Source: Bryobacterales bacterium (GTDB taxonomy: Bacteria > Acidobacteriota > Terriglobia > Bryobacterales > Bryobacteraceae). From it: DNA of 47,921 nucleotides. The stretch is taken from the NCBI GenBank assembly GCA_003135055.1, contig PLDF01000440.1, positions 1 to 47,921 of the forward strand, in the 5' to 3' direction. Positions 25,801 to 33,340 of this stretch are shown piece by piece. Within the stretch, counting starts at the first letter, position 1, and every line of letters starts with the position of its first letter. The position numbers were made by a program, and so were the translations under genes. Under the pieces are notes generated by a model. It did not search any database and was not told the DNA's origin. It saw only the letters and a program-made list of their open reading frames with translations.

Positions 25801-27812
25801 CCGAATTTATGATCGAGCTGCGACCGGACTGCCTGGAACAGTTGCTCCTCGGTCAGCTTGGTCTGGCTCATCATCGGCGAGGTGGCGAAGAATGCTCCCT
25901 GAAACGCGATTCCCTGCATGCGGAATTGCAGCTCCAGATCGGTGGCCTCTTCCCGCGCGATCTTGAACGCATCCAGGTAAAACACGCGAATCCGGTTCTC
26001 GATAACGATGCGCTGGAACTGTTCCGGTATCTGTGCCCATACGTCTTCCGGCTTTTCATGCGCGCTCTGCAATACGAACACGCCGCCGCCTTTCAAGCCG
26101 GCCAAAGGATTCGAATGCTGGAACACGTTGGGATCGGGCGACAGCGCCACATCCACATAGAAGTAATCGCAGTTGATGCGGATCGGCTCCGGCGCAGCGG
26201 AGAGATAATACGTCGTCGGCTGGCCCTTTTTCTCCGATCCGTATTTCGGATTCGCCTTGATGTGGTAGCCCAGCAGATCGAAAAGGGTCATCGCCAGATT
26301 CTTGCCCGTAGTGATGGCGCCCCACCCGCCCACCGAATGCAGCCGCACGGTGATGCTGTTCTTCGGCATCAGGTTCGGATTCTCGCTGCCATGGACAGCC
26401 AGCTCCTTCAGACCCGGGTAGGAATCGGTCACCTGGATCTGGTGAATCTCCTGTTTGGGCGTGAATGGGCGGTCGTGCGCGAAATCGATCGATAGATAAA
26501 AGAAGTTCTTCTTGCCGCCGTTTGGCAACATATTCTCAATCGCGCCAATCAAGCCTTCCGGTTGCAGATCGCGGCTTCCCAGCCCGAACGAGCCCGAATA
26601 GAGCCGGGGCATGTCGTCCACCTTGCGATACGAAGCATAATCGGCATACGGCAAATGCCCGTTTGCGGAGCGGCCGTTCTCCACGCATCGGCCGAGCGCC
26701 GCCCGCACCTCGCGGACGATCGGCAAATCTTCAGCCAGCGGCTGATCCACTCGCTCCAGCACCGTGACGCCCTTGCGGCCCCTGAGGATCTCTCCCAGAA
26801 GGTCGCCCGGGAACGGCCGGAACATCGTCAGATTCACCACGCCGGCTTTGATGCCGCGCGTCTCACGCAGATAATCCACCACGGCTTCGGCCGTGACGAT
26901 CATACTGCCCTGTCCGAGAATCAAGTATTCGGCATCCTCGGCGCGGTATGTGGATACGCGCTGGTATTGCCGTCCGGTGAGTTCAAAGAACTCAGCCATC
27001 GCTTTGTCGGTAATCGGCGCGATGTGGTCGAAGAAAAATGGCCGCTGCGCCGCGACGCTTTGCATGTAAGCGTCCTGGTTCTGCACCGTGCCGATCATTA
27101 CCGGGTTGTCCACCGTCCATAGCTCCGGAATGCGGCGCCGCAACGCGCCGAACAGGATGCGTTGCGCGGGTGTGGGCGTGTCGATAACATCGTCCGGACG
27201 CCCTAGAAATTCCGCAATCAGCTCGCGCTCCGGCAGCATCAGCGATTCGATCAGGTGCGTGGTGAGAAACCCGTCTTGCGCGCAGATGCCCGGCGTCAGA
27301 GCCAGCTCCGCAATCCGGTGCGAAATAATATTCAGGTCGCAGACTTCCTGGGCGCTCTTGCCGAACAACTGGAAGAACCCGGTGTCGTCGATGCAATGAT
27401 AATCGTCGTGGCCCGCATGGACGTTCAGCGTGGCCTTGGTCATCGCGCGACAACCCATGTTCAGCACGTAGGTCAGCCTTTTGCCCACGGCCGCGTACAG
27501 CGATTCGTGCATGTAAGCGATGCCCTGACCGGACGAGAAGTTGGTCGCGCGCAGGCCCGTCATAGAAAGACCGGCCGTCACCGCGGCGGCGGCGTGCTCG
27601 CCCTCCGGCTCGACGAAAATCAATGGCCGGCCGGAGATGTTGATGTGCCCCTTGGCCGCCTCGTCGGCCCAGTATTCGCCCATTTGGGTAGACGGCGTAA
27701 TTGGATACGCGCCGGCTGCGTCGGTGGACTCGCGTTCGCACATGATGACGGCCGTGTTGCCATCCATCGCCTGCCGTACGCCTGGAAACCGGAATGTCCG
27801 TTTTGCGCCCAT
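22845..27812 (-). CDS. nifJ: Very large pyruvate:ferredoxin oxidoreductase (NifJ type)
   Basis: A 1655-residue 2-oxoacid:ferredoxin oxidoreductase; standard single-chain NifJ is about 1170-1200. Domain I has YPITPSTQMGEYW near residue 40. Next come the gamma domain (HSVGGWGAITTGKN), ferredoxin motifs CTACGACYTVCP (about 785) and CKGCMECVRVC (about 921), and the proximal-cluster motif GACLGCGE (about 1000). The thiamine-diphosphate site is GGDGAMYDIGF (about 1220) with YSNTGGQ. Extra parts are a helical insert (about 1010-1120), a C-terminal domain (about 1360-1540) shared with the protein at 33341, and a last Cys motif CTSCNECIGINGKIF (about 1585). It lies 15 bases after rnfB in one transcript, so it probably feeds ferredoxin straight to Rnf. 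The exact 2-oxoacid is inferred. Confidence 0.93.
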   Translation of the reverse strand: MGAKRTFRFPGVRQAMDGNTAVIMCERESTDAAGAYPITPSTQMGEYWADEAAKGHINISGRPLIFVEPEGEHAAAAVTAGLSMTGLRATNFSSGQGIAYMHESLYAAVGKRLTYVLNMGCRAMTKATLNVHAGHDDYHCIDDTGFFQLFGKSAQEVCDLNIISHRIAELALTPGICAQDGFLTTHLIESLMLPERELIAEFLGRPDDVIDTPTPAQRILFGALRRRIPELWTVDNPVMIGTVQNQDAYMQSVAAQRPFFFDHIAPITDKAMAEFFELTGRQYQRVSTYRAEDAEYLILGQGSMIVTAEAVVDYLRETRGIKAGVVNLTMFRPFPGDLLGEILRGRKGVTVLERVDQPLAEDLPIVREVRAALGRCVENGRSANGHLPYADYASYRKVDDMPRLYSGSFGLGSRDLQPEGLIGAIENMLPNGGKKNFFYLSIDFAHDRPFTPKQEIHQIQVTDSYPGLKELAVHGSENPNLMPKNSITVRLHSVGGWGAITTGKNLAMTLFDLLGYHIKANPKYGSEKKGQPTTYYLSAAPEPIRINCDYFYVDVALSPDPNVFQHSNPLAGLKGGGVFVLQSAHEKPEDVWAQIPEQFQRIVIENRIRVFYLDAFKIAREEATDLELQFRMQGIAFQGAFFATSPMMSQTKLTEEQLFQAVRSQLDHKFGGKGARVVEDNMRVVRRGFDEVREILEKRVTEAASVQLRKAPDLPVLLKALPGSATPTTDIHRFWEQTGSFYIAGKGNDNLADPFIGLSLIPAATAVFRDMTGVRFEHPQWIPENCTACGACYTVCPDSAIPGLVNSPMAIFETAKQQVTAAGHAVKHLPRAFRTLEPKLRARIGAAGEKANVRQLLDETIAEHLSGYAADAAERPELEREFTWFREALGDFQFAVTSPYWTVLEKKHTGSGGLLSITVNPNACKGCMECVRVCNDDALRRREQTPESVARLRQGWQFWQALPTTAPEFSRIENLDEKIGALHTLLLDKKNYLGMVGGDGACLGCGEKTVVHLFTSTVEALMQPRVAKQVEKIDGLIAQLDRHIRLKLAGTLDLSDSGRVDEALAALRNTDVTLASFSEKLDARHAGATIDPEWLHFTAQLLAKLKHLRWQYTDGLSRRGRSSMGILNSTGCTSVWASTYPFNPYPFPWANHLFQDSPSLAMGIFEGHMVRMAEGFKAVRMAEIELNGGYSKDKQGEFFTYFNWKNFSDEEFHLCPPVVSMGGDGAMYDIGFQNLSRMMMSGKPIKVLILDTGVYSNTGGQACTSGFTGQVSDMAQYGKAMKGKEEIRKEIALIAMAHRTTYVMQGSSSNPTHLIEGFIDGLNARRPALFNVYSPCMPEQGIADDSADHQSKLAVESRAYPLIRYNPDNGVLPEECFDLEGNPAIDQDWPTYKLEFVDEKGNAGNMETPLTFADFAVTEGRFRKQFRTVPQDAWNDNMIPLVEYLELAADDREGKYPYIWAVNQKNRLIRVIPAEPIVLACEDRRNFWRVLKSLAGIRPVAAVESADQIRAEYAQTVAARLMELVTSGKLLTGETAAVGGVATAVLSPAPAAVAMALPAARNGKPAAVAADGGYMAPWIESQLCTSCNECIGINGKIFAYDADQHASIKNPKGGPYKDLVRAAEKCTAQVIHPGTPFDLNEKDAAKLVARAAKYN

Positions 27813-27827
27813 GATCCTTTGACCCCC

Positions 27828-28781
27828 TTAAACCCGCAGATCCCTCGTTGTGCCTTGTGACGCCCCGTGCGGCGCCCTTTGCGACGCTCCCACCTTCTGG
27901 AGTGGCAGCTCGGCCCATTCGACCGGCAGCGGGGACCTGCGCGTAATCTTCTTTGCTTCGAGACCCCGTATGGGGCCGCTCTTCTTGTCCATCCACACGA
28001 TCGCCCCGGTGGGGCAGCGCTCGATCGGCGCCTGTCTCGCCTGTGTGTTCCGCGAGTAATCGATCACCGCCAGATAATCGACTATGCGGATGAGTCCCGT
28101 TGGCGCATCCGCGGCGCACCGGCCGCAGCCGGTACATGCTACTTCGCAATCCGCCTCGGCCAGCTCTCCGTTCAGCAGATTGCGGCACGCTACCCACAAC
28201 CGTTGACTCACTAAGTGGAGTGAGAACAGTTCCTTCGGACAGACTTCCACGCAATCGCCGCATGCCGTACATCGCACTTCGCTCACCACCGGCAACCCGT
28301 GCCAATTCATTTCAATCGCGTCGAAATCGCAGGCGCGCGCACAATCCGCCAGCCCAAGGCATCCCCAACTGCACCCTTTGCCTCCGCCCGATACCAACGC
28401 CGCCGCCCGGCATGATTCGAGGCCTGCATAGCGGGCCTTATGCGTAGCCACATGATTCCCGCCCGCACAAGCGAGCCGGGCTACACGCTTCTCTTCCGAT
28501 CCCGCATCCACCTTCAATAAAGTTGCGATCGCCTGCACGCCCTCGGGACTGTTCACCGTGCACTTGCCCGGAGCGATTTCGCCCAGCACTGCCTTCTCAG
28601 CGAAAGCGTGACAGCCGACGCAGCCGCAGGCGCCGCAATTCGCCTTCGGCAGCAGTGACAAGACTTCTTCAATCCGCGGATCCTCGTAGACGTAAAACTT
28701 CTTGTCGGCTACCGCCAACACGGCGGCTAACAGCGCGCCGAGTCCGCCCATCAGGGCCGCGGCAATCAGATACTCAGCCAA
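27828..28781 (-). CDS. rnfB: Rnf complex iron-sulfur subunit RnfB
   Basis: A 317-residue protein with an N-terminal membrane helix and several iron-sulfur clusters, the entry point for electrons from ferredoxin. Motif one is CGACGCVGCHAFAEKA followed by a Cys at PGKC. Then GCSWGCLGLADCARAC, CTACGDCVEVCP and CTGCGRC, with a distant partner in RCPTGAI. The fourth position of CTGCGRCAADAP is Ala instead of Cys, so cluster ligation there probably uses the later RCP cysteine. In canonical operons rnfB adjoins rnfA and rnfC; here it comes first and is followed by nifJ. Confidence 0.94.
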   Translation of the reverse strand: MAEYLIAAALMGGLGALLAAVLAVADKKFYVYEDPRIEEVLSLLPKANCGACGCVGCHAFAEKAVLGEIAPGKCTVNSPEGVQAIATLLKVDAGSEEKRVARLACAGGNHVATHKARYAGLESCRAAALVSGGGKGCSWGCLGLADCARACDFDAIEMNWHGLPVVSEVRCTACGDCVEVCPKELFSLHLVSQRLWVACRNLLNGELAEADCEVACTGCGRCAADAPTGLIRIVDYLAVIDYSRNTQARQAPIERCPTGAIVWMDKKSGPIRGLEAKKITRRSPLPVEWAELPLQKVGASQRAPHGASQGTTRDLRV

Positions 28782-29289
28782 TTACCAGGTCCCTTCTGCG
28801 CGGCGTCACTCAGGTGGGTGGCGCAATCTGGGTGAAATGCCCCACCCGATGCAGACACCGATCGCCTCGATGCTTCGGATAAGCCGACCGGGGTTAATAG
28901 GTTCGGATGCACTGTCGATTGCCTCGTAATCCCACAATCGCAATCGGGGGGCCATCGCGTTTGGGCGGGGTATGCTTCAGCGTGCCAGCCGTCGCGCCGC
29001 GACGCGGCACGCGGTAAGCGACGCGTGGTCCGCTGGCAAGCTGAATGCCCCACGTCTGAGTGGCGGGTCAATGCAACGGCTTTCGGTGCTGCCGGGAAAC
29101 CGCTTGCTTACGCGCGCGGCTCTGATCGGAGCCACGACCGTGAGGGAGTGGTTTCCAGGCACAGACGCAAATTCATTCGGTCACCGTATCAGCCATCATT
29201 GGGTTTGATTTTTCGAGCCAGGAGCGAACTCCGCAGGCCATGGGCCCGCGCCACTCTTTTATGGAATTTGGCTTGCACTAGAAGAGTAC
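28782..29289. other. Divergent promoter region between rnfB and apbE
   Basis: About 508 bases separating the two oppositely transcribed halves of the electron-transfer island; both promoters should lie here. It contains a GC-rich palindromic patch near 28985-29020 and a copy of repeat R3 at 29119-29160. No convincing operator for Fnr, Rex or another redox regulator was identified by eye. Confidence 0.45.
29119..29160. repeat. Dispersed repeat R3, non-coding copy
   Basis: The segment reads GGCTCTGATCGGAGCCACG followed by ACCGTGAGGGAGTGGTTTCC. It matches the repeat units embedded in hisH at 4493-4705. Here it sits in intergenic DNA, in the rnfB-apbE divergent region. GGCTC...GAGCC gives it a small hairpin. 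Confidence 0.75.
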
Positions 29290-30306
29290 ATGAGAACCGC
29301 CCTCTTTCGGACACTGGCTTCACTTGCCTTGGTTGGCGGGCTCATCGCGATGCGGTTCGTACCCGCGCCCGGCCATGTCGTGCCCGGACAGATCCTCACG
29401 GTCCAGCGCCCCTTAATGGGAACCGTGTGGAACATCGAGGTGGTCGATCACGGCCGCCCCGATCAGGCTCGCGCGGCGGTGGAGAAGGCCTACGCCGAAC
29501 TGGAGCGCCTCGACGCGCTTATGAGCGAATGGAAGCCCGAATCGCCTATCTCGCAGGTGAACGCCGCCGCCGGTAAACACTCCGTGGAAGTGCCGGCGGA
29601 GTTACGCGAGATGCTCGAGCGCAGCATCCGTTTCAGCGTGGCCACCGCTGGTACGTTCGACGTCACATGGCGCGGCATGGGCAACATCTGGCACTTCGAC
29701 GACGCTTTCAAGGTTCCCACCAGAGCGGCTGTAGAGGCCGCTAAAACCAAGGTGAACTACCGCGCGATCCGGATTGACGGCAATCGCATCTTTCTGCCCG
29801 CCGGCATGAGCATAGGGCTGGGCGGCATCGCCAAAGGTTATGCGGTGGACCGCGCCGCTCAAGTGCTTGCCAGCGCCGGTTTCACCGATTCCGTGGTGGA
29901 TGGCGGCGGCGACGTGATGCTATCCGGTACGCGCCTCGGCCAACCTTGGCGGATCGGGATTCAGGATCCGCGCCAGCCCCACGGAACCATCCTCGGAATG
30001 GTGCGTCTCTCCAACTGCGCGCTGGTCACTTCCGGCGACTATGAGCGCTTCCGCATCGTGGATGGCGTCCGTTACCACCACATCATCGACCCAAGAACGG
30101 GCTATCCCGCGACCGCATCCATCTCCGTCAGTATCATGTCGCGAACCGCCGAAGAGGGCGTAGTCCTCGCTAAGGGCGTCTTCATCCTGGGTCCCGATCG
30201 AGGCATGGCTCTCGCCCGGCAGCAAGGCATCGAAGCGCTGCTGATCGATCCGCAAGGTAAGCGCTACTTTACGCCCGGCTTTGCGCAAAAGTTCGAGTCC
30301 CAATGA
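29290..30306 (+). CDS. apbE: FAD:protein FMN transferase
   Basis: A 338-residue enzyme that cuts FAD and attaches FMN to Thr in DxxSGAT-type motifs, as needed for RnfG and RnfD encoded nearby. A signal peptide or anchor occupies residues 1-20 (LFRTLASLALVGGLIAM), placing it outside the cytoplasm like its targets. Diagnostic motifs are MGTVWNIEV, GLGGIAKGYAVD, VDGGGDVMLSG and the C-terminal TSGDYERF, with YHHIIDPRTGYPA. It is divergent from the rnf operon and 79 bases before korA, so it may be the first gene of the korAB transcript. Confidence 0.95.
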   Translation: MRTALFRTLASLALVGGLIAMRFVPAPGHVVPGQILTVQRPLMGTVWNIEVVDHGRPDQARAAVEKAYAELERLDALMSEWKPESPISQVNAAAGKHSVEVPAELREMLERSIRFSVATAGTFDVTWRGMGNIWHFDDAFKVPTRAAVEAAKTKVNYRAIRIDGNRIFLPAGMSIGLGGIAKGYAVDRAAQVLASAGFTDSVVDGGGDVMLSGTRLGQPWRIGIQDPRQPHGTILGMVRLSNCALVTSGDYERFRIVDGVRYHHIIDPRTGYPATASISVSIMSRTAEEGVVLAKGVFILGPDRGMALARQQGIEALLIDPQGKRYFTPGFAQKFESQ

Positions 30307-30385
30307 CCTCCGCCGGCGGCTGGGCTTTGACGTGCTTGCGGCTGGGCTTCGACGTGCAAGTAGAAGTCACACAGGAGGGCCACGT

Positions 30386-32284
30386 ATGCACTCTGCCGTA
30401 GCCGAAACCAGTTCGACCGGCCCAGCCCGCGTTGTCCAAACCGTCGAGGAACACATCGTCGAGATTGTCAGCGATTCCGGCGAAGGCGCACAGACCTGCG
30501 GGCAAATGTTCGCCGACATCTGCGCCAGGAACGGCAACGGCGTCTGGACCGTGGAGATTATCCCGGCTGAGATCGAGCCGCCCAGCCGTTCGCGCGCCGG
30601 CGCCAGCGGCAATCGCATCCGCCTCGGTTCGAAGCCGGTCAACAACTCCGGCGACTCGGCCGACCTGGTAGTGGCGCTCAACGAACAGGTTCTCTATAGC
30701 CGCATCGACGCCGGCGCGCTCCGGCCCGGCACTCTGGTTCTGGTGGATAGCTCATGGGCGCACCATCCGGACGATGAGATCCGCACCCGCTACGCCGCGG
30801 CGCTGGAAGATTTTCGCGCCCGCGGCTATCGGCTGATCGAAGTTCCCATTGAGCAGGAGTGCCTGAAGCACGCCGACGATCCTCGCAAGGGCAAGAACGT
30901 GTGGGTGCTGGGCCTGCTCTGCTCCGTCTATTGCCTGGAACAGAACCCGGTTCATGACAACATCGCCAAACGCTTCGCCAAGAAAGGCGAGGCGGTGGTC
31001 CGCAAAAACCTCGACCTCTTCGACGATGGATACCGTTGGGCCGCGCAAAACGTGGAGTACTGCTTCCGCGTACCCGCCCGGAAAGACCCGCGGACCATGG
31101 TGGTGATGAACGGCAACCAGGCGCTGGCCTTGGGCGCCATGGCGGCCGGCATCGAAGTTTGCTCCATGTACCCCATCACGCCGGCCACTTCGGCATCGCA
31201 CTTTCTCGCCTCCGTCTTCGAACAAGTGGGCGGCTTTGTCCATCAGGCCGAAGATGAAATCGCGGCGATCGGATTCGCCATCGGCTGCTCGTACGCCGGG
31301 AAGACGGCGCTCACCATTACTTCCGGTCCAGGATTCGCACTGAAGACCGAGTTCCTGGGTTTCGCCGTGATGACGGAGACGCCGCTGGTGGTAGTGGTGG
31401 TGCAGCGCGGCGGGCCATCCACCGGACTGCCGACCAAGATCGAGCAGGGCGATCTATTGGCCGCGCTCTACGCCTCACCCGGCGATTGTCCCAAGATCGT
31501 GATTGCGCCCGCCACCATCGAAGAGTGTTTCCACTTCATGATCACGGCCCGCCAACTCGCCGAGGATTTTCGCAGCCCCGTGATCGTTCTCTCCGACGCC
31601 AACCTGGCGACCGGCCAGCAGCCGTTTCCTAAGCCGCAGTTGAGCGAAGCATGGCTTGCTCCGCCAATCGATCAATCCCGCTGGGATCCCGACGTTCCTC
31701 CCTTTGCATGGGACGAGCAGACCGGTCTCTCGCGGCGTCCGCAGCCTGGGCAGTTGGGCGGCGAGTATGTCTTGACCGGACTGGCTCACGGCGAGGATGG
31801 CCGCGTGGCTTACGAATCCGCCGTCAATCAACGGGCGATGCGCATGCGCAGCCGCAAACTGGCCGTGCTGCAGAATGCTCTCAAGCCGCCGCAAATCCAC
31901 GGCGACGCTTCCGGCGATCTGCTGGCGGTGGGCTGGGGCTCGACGCTGGGAACTATCGAAGAAGCGGTCGACCGGTTGCGCGCGGAGGGCCGCCGCGTTT
32001 CCTCGGTCCACTTGCGCTTCCTCTCGCCGTTCGAGCCGGGCCTGCGCGCCATCTTCCAAAGGTTTCGCCAGGTGTTGACGGTGGAAGTGAACTACAGCGA
32101 CCAGCCGGGCGACCCTTACATCAACTCCGAGTCGCGCCGCTACTCGCAACTGGCGCTGTTATTGCGTTCTCACACATTGGTGGATGTGGACTGCTGGTCC
32201 AGAGTGCCGGGAAGTCCCATACCACCCGGCGTAATCGAAGAGGAACTTCGCCGCAGGCTGAGCCTGCCGGGAGGGATGGAGTAA
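30386..32284 (+). CDS. korA: 2-oxoacid:ferredoxin oxidoreductase, fused gamma-alpha subunit
   Basis: A 632-residue subunit. The gamma domain comes first (SDSGEGAQTCGQMFADI, then the DLVVALNEQVLYSR and LVLVDSSW strands), followed by the alpha pyrimidine-binding domain with SMYPITPATSASHFL and ITSGPGFALKTEFLG, then GGPSTGLPTKIEQGDLL. With KorB it oxidises a 2-oxoacid, most likely 2-oxoglutarate, to the CoA thioester and reduces ferredoxin. The ATG at 30386 follows a clear AGGAGG; the frame is open further upstream over the end of apbE. Its stop shares bases with the korB start (TAATG). Confidence 0.92.
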   Translation: MHSAVAETSSTGPARVVQTVEEHIVEIVSDSGEGAQTCGQMFADICARNGNGVWTVEIIPAEIEPPSRSRAGASGNRIRLGSKPVNNSGDSADLVVALNEQVLYSRIDAGALRPGTLVLVDSSWAHHPDDEIRTRYAAALEDFRARGYRLIEVPIEQECLKHADDPRKGKNVWVLGLLCSVYCLEQNPVHDNIAKRFAKKGEAVVRKNLDLFDDGYRWAAQNVEYCFRVPARKDPRTMVVMNGNQALALGAMAAGIEVCSMYPITPATSASHFLASVFEQVGGFVHQAEDEIAAIGFAIGCSYAGKTALTITSGPGFALKTEFLGFAVMTETPLVVVVVQRGGPSTGLPTKIEQGDLLAALYASPGDCPKIVIAPATIEECFHFMITARQLAEDFRSPVIVLSDANLATGQQPFPKPQLSEAWLAPPIDQSRWDPDVPPFAWDEQTGLSRRPQPGQLGGEYVLTGLAHGEDGRVAYESAVNQRAMRMRSRKLAVLQNALKPPQIHGDASGDLLAVGWGSTLGTIEEAVDRLRAEGRRVSSVHLRFLSPFEPGLRAIFQRFRQVLTVEVNYSDQPGDPYINSESRRYSQLALLLRSHTLVDVDCWSRVPGSPIPPGVIEEELRRRLSLPGGME

Positions 32285-33237
32285 TGTACGAGTCGAAGAC
32301 CGAATGGGACGTGGCGGCGCAATCTCGAGTCTGCACGCTCGACGATTACAAAGGCGTCGAGGCCCGCTGGTGCCCGGGCTGCGGCGACCATGCGGTGCTC
32401 AATGCCGTACAGCGTCTGGCCCGCGATAAACAGCTTCCGCCGGAAAAGACCGTCGTGGTGTCCGGAATCGGCTGCTCCAGCCGCTTTCCCTTTTACATGA
32501 GTACTTACGGATTCCATGGATTACATGGCCGGGCTTTCCCGGTGGCCTGCGGCATTCGCGCCCGCCGTCCCGATCTGCATATGTTCGTGATCACCGGCGA
32601 TGGCGATTGCTGCGCCATAGGCACGGCGCATTGGATTCACACCATCCGCTATAACATGGATCTCACCATCCTGCTGCTCGACAACAATGTCTATGGACTG
32701 ACTAAGAACCAGACATCGCCCACCTCGCGCCGGGGCGAGCGCTCGAACACCTATCCCAACGGTTCGTTCCTCGAGCCGCTCAATCCGATAAGTGTCACTC
32801 TGGGAGTTGCCAATGCCTCATTTGTGGCGCAGACCGTCGATTGGAATCCGCCGCACCTTTATAACACCATTCGCGCGGCCTACGAGCATCCGGGCGCGGC
32901 CTTCGTCCGGATTCTGCAGCGCTGCCCGCACTTCACGTCGCATGTGTTCGCCGAGCCGCAGCGCGATCTCAGCCAGGTGCTGCTGATGAAGCATGAGCAT
33001 GGCATTCCGCTCGACCCCTCCATCGCGAAGATGTTTCCCAATACCGTGGAGCACCATCCGCACAATCTGGCGGAAGCGCGAGCGCTCGCGGAAAGCGCCG
33101 ATGCCTACCCCATCGGATTGTTCTATCGCAATGAAAACGCCTTTCGCTACGATCGCGCGACGTCGCAGGGAATTCACATGCCAGCCGCGCAAAAGCTGGA
33201 GGCAGTCGAAAAGAATCTGGAGCGATTTGTGATCTAA
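32284..33237 (+). CDS. korB: 2-oxoacid:ferredoxin oxidoreductase beta subunit
   Basis: The 317-residue thiamine-diphosphate and 4Fe-4S subunit. The cluster motif is WCPGCGDHAVL, with a further Cys in SGIGCSSRFPFY. The thiamine site is GDGDCCAIGTAHW ... DNNVYGLTKNQTSPTS. HGRAFPVACGIR contacts the alpha subunit. It overlaps korA by one base. The 2-oxoglutarate assignment rests on similarity to KorB-type proteins; a pyruvate or branched-chain preference cannot be excluded by eye. A repeat (R1) begins at the stop codon. Confidence 0.93.
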   Translation: MYESKTEWDVAAQSRVCTLDDYKGVEARWCPGCGDHAVLNAVQRLARDKQLPPEKTVVVSGIGCSSRFPFYMSTYGFHGLHGRAFPVACGIRARRPDLHMFVITGDGDCCAIGTAHWIHTIRYNMDLTILLLDNNVYGLTKNQTSPTSRRGERSNTYPNGSFLEPLNPISVTLGVANASFVAQTVDWNPPHLYNTIRAAYEHPGAAFVRILQRCPHFTSHVFAEPQRDLSQVLLMKHEHGIPLDPSIAKMFPNTVEHHPHNLAEARALAESADAYPIGLFYRNENAFRYDRATSQGIHMPAAQKLEAVEKNLERFVI

Positions 33238-33328
33238 GTGGGGCAGGCTATCGAGCCTGCGGACCCGCTTTCCAGCGGGTCCAGCCAGGCTGAAAGGCGG
33301 CCGAGGCAGTATTGCCCCGCCCCACAAG
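33237..33328 (+). repeat. Dispersed repeat R1, copy 3
   Basis: Begins GTGGGGCAGGC right at the korB stop and ends GCCCCGCCCCAC, with internal inverted segments (GACCCGC/GCGGGTC). It is a relative of the element upstream of hisD at 149-237. It fills nearly all the 103-base gap before the next gene, leaving room only for a ribosome-binding site (AAGGAG). Confidence 0.65.
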
Positions 33329-33340
33329 ACAAGGAGACGC

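Noticed and set aside
23538..26495. 985-codon plus-strand open frame
   Set aside because: Lies wholly antisense to the PFOR gene; low-complexity Arg/His/Leu-rich composition is the usual shadow of GC-rich coding DNA.
30281..30385. Longer korA start at 30281
   Set aside because: Overlaps apbE and lacks a ribosome-binding site; ATG 30386 has AGGAGG and gives the family N-terminus.
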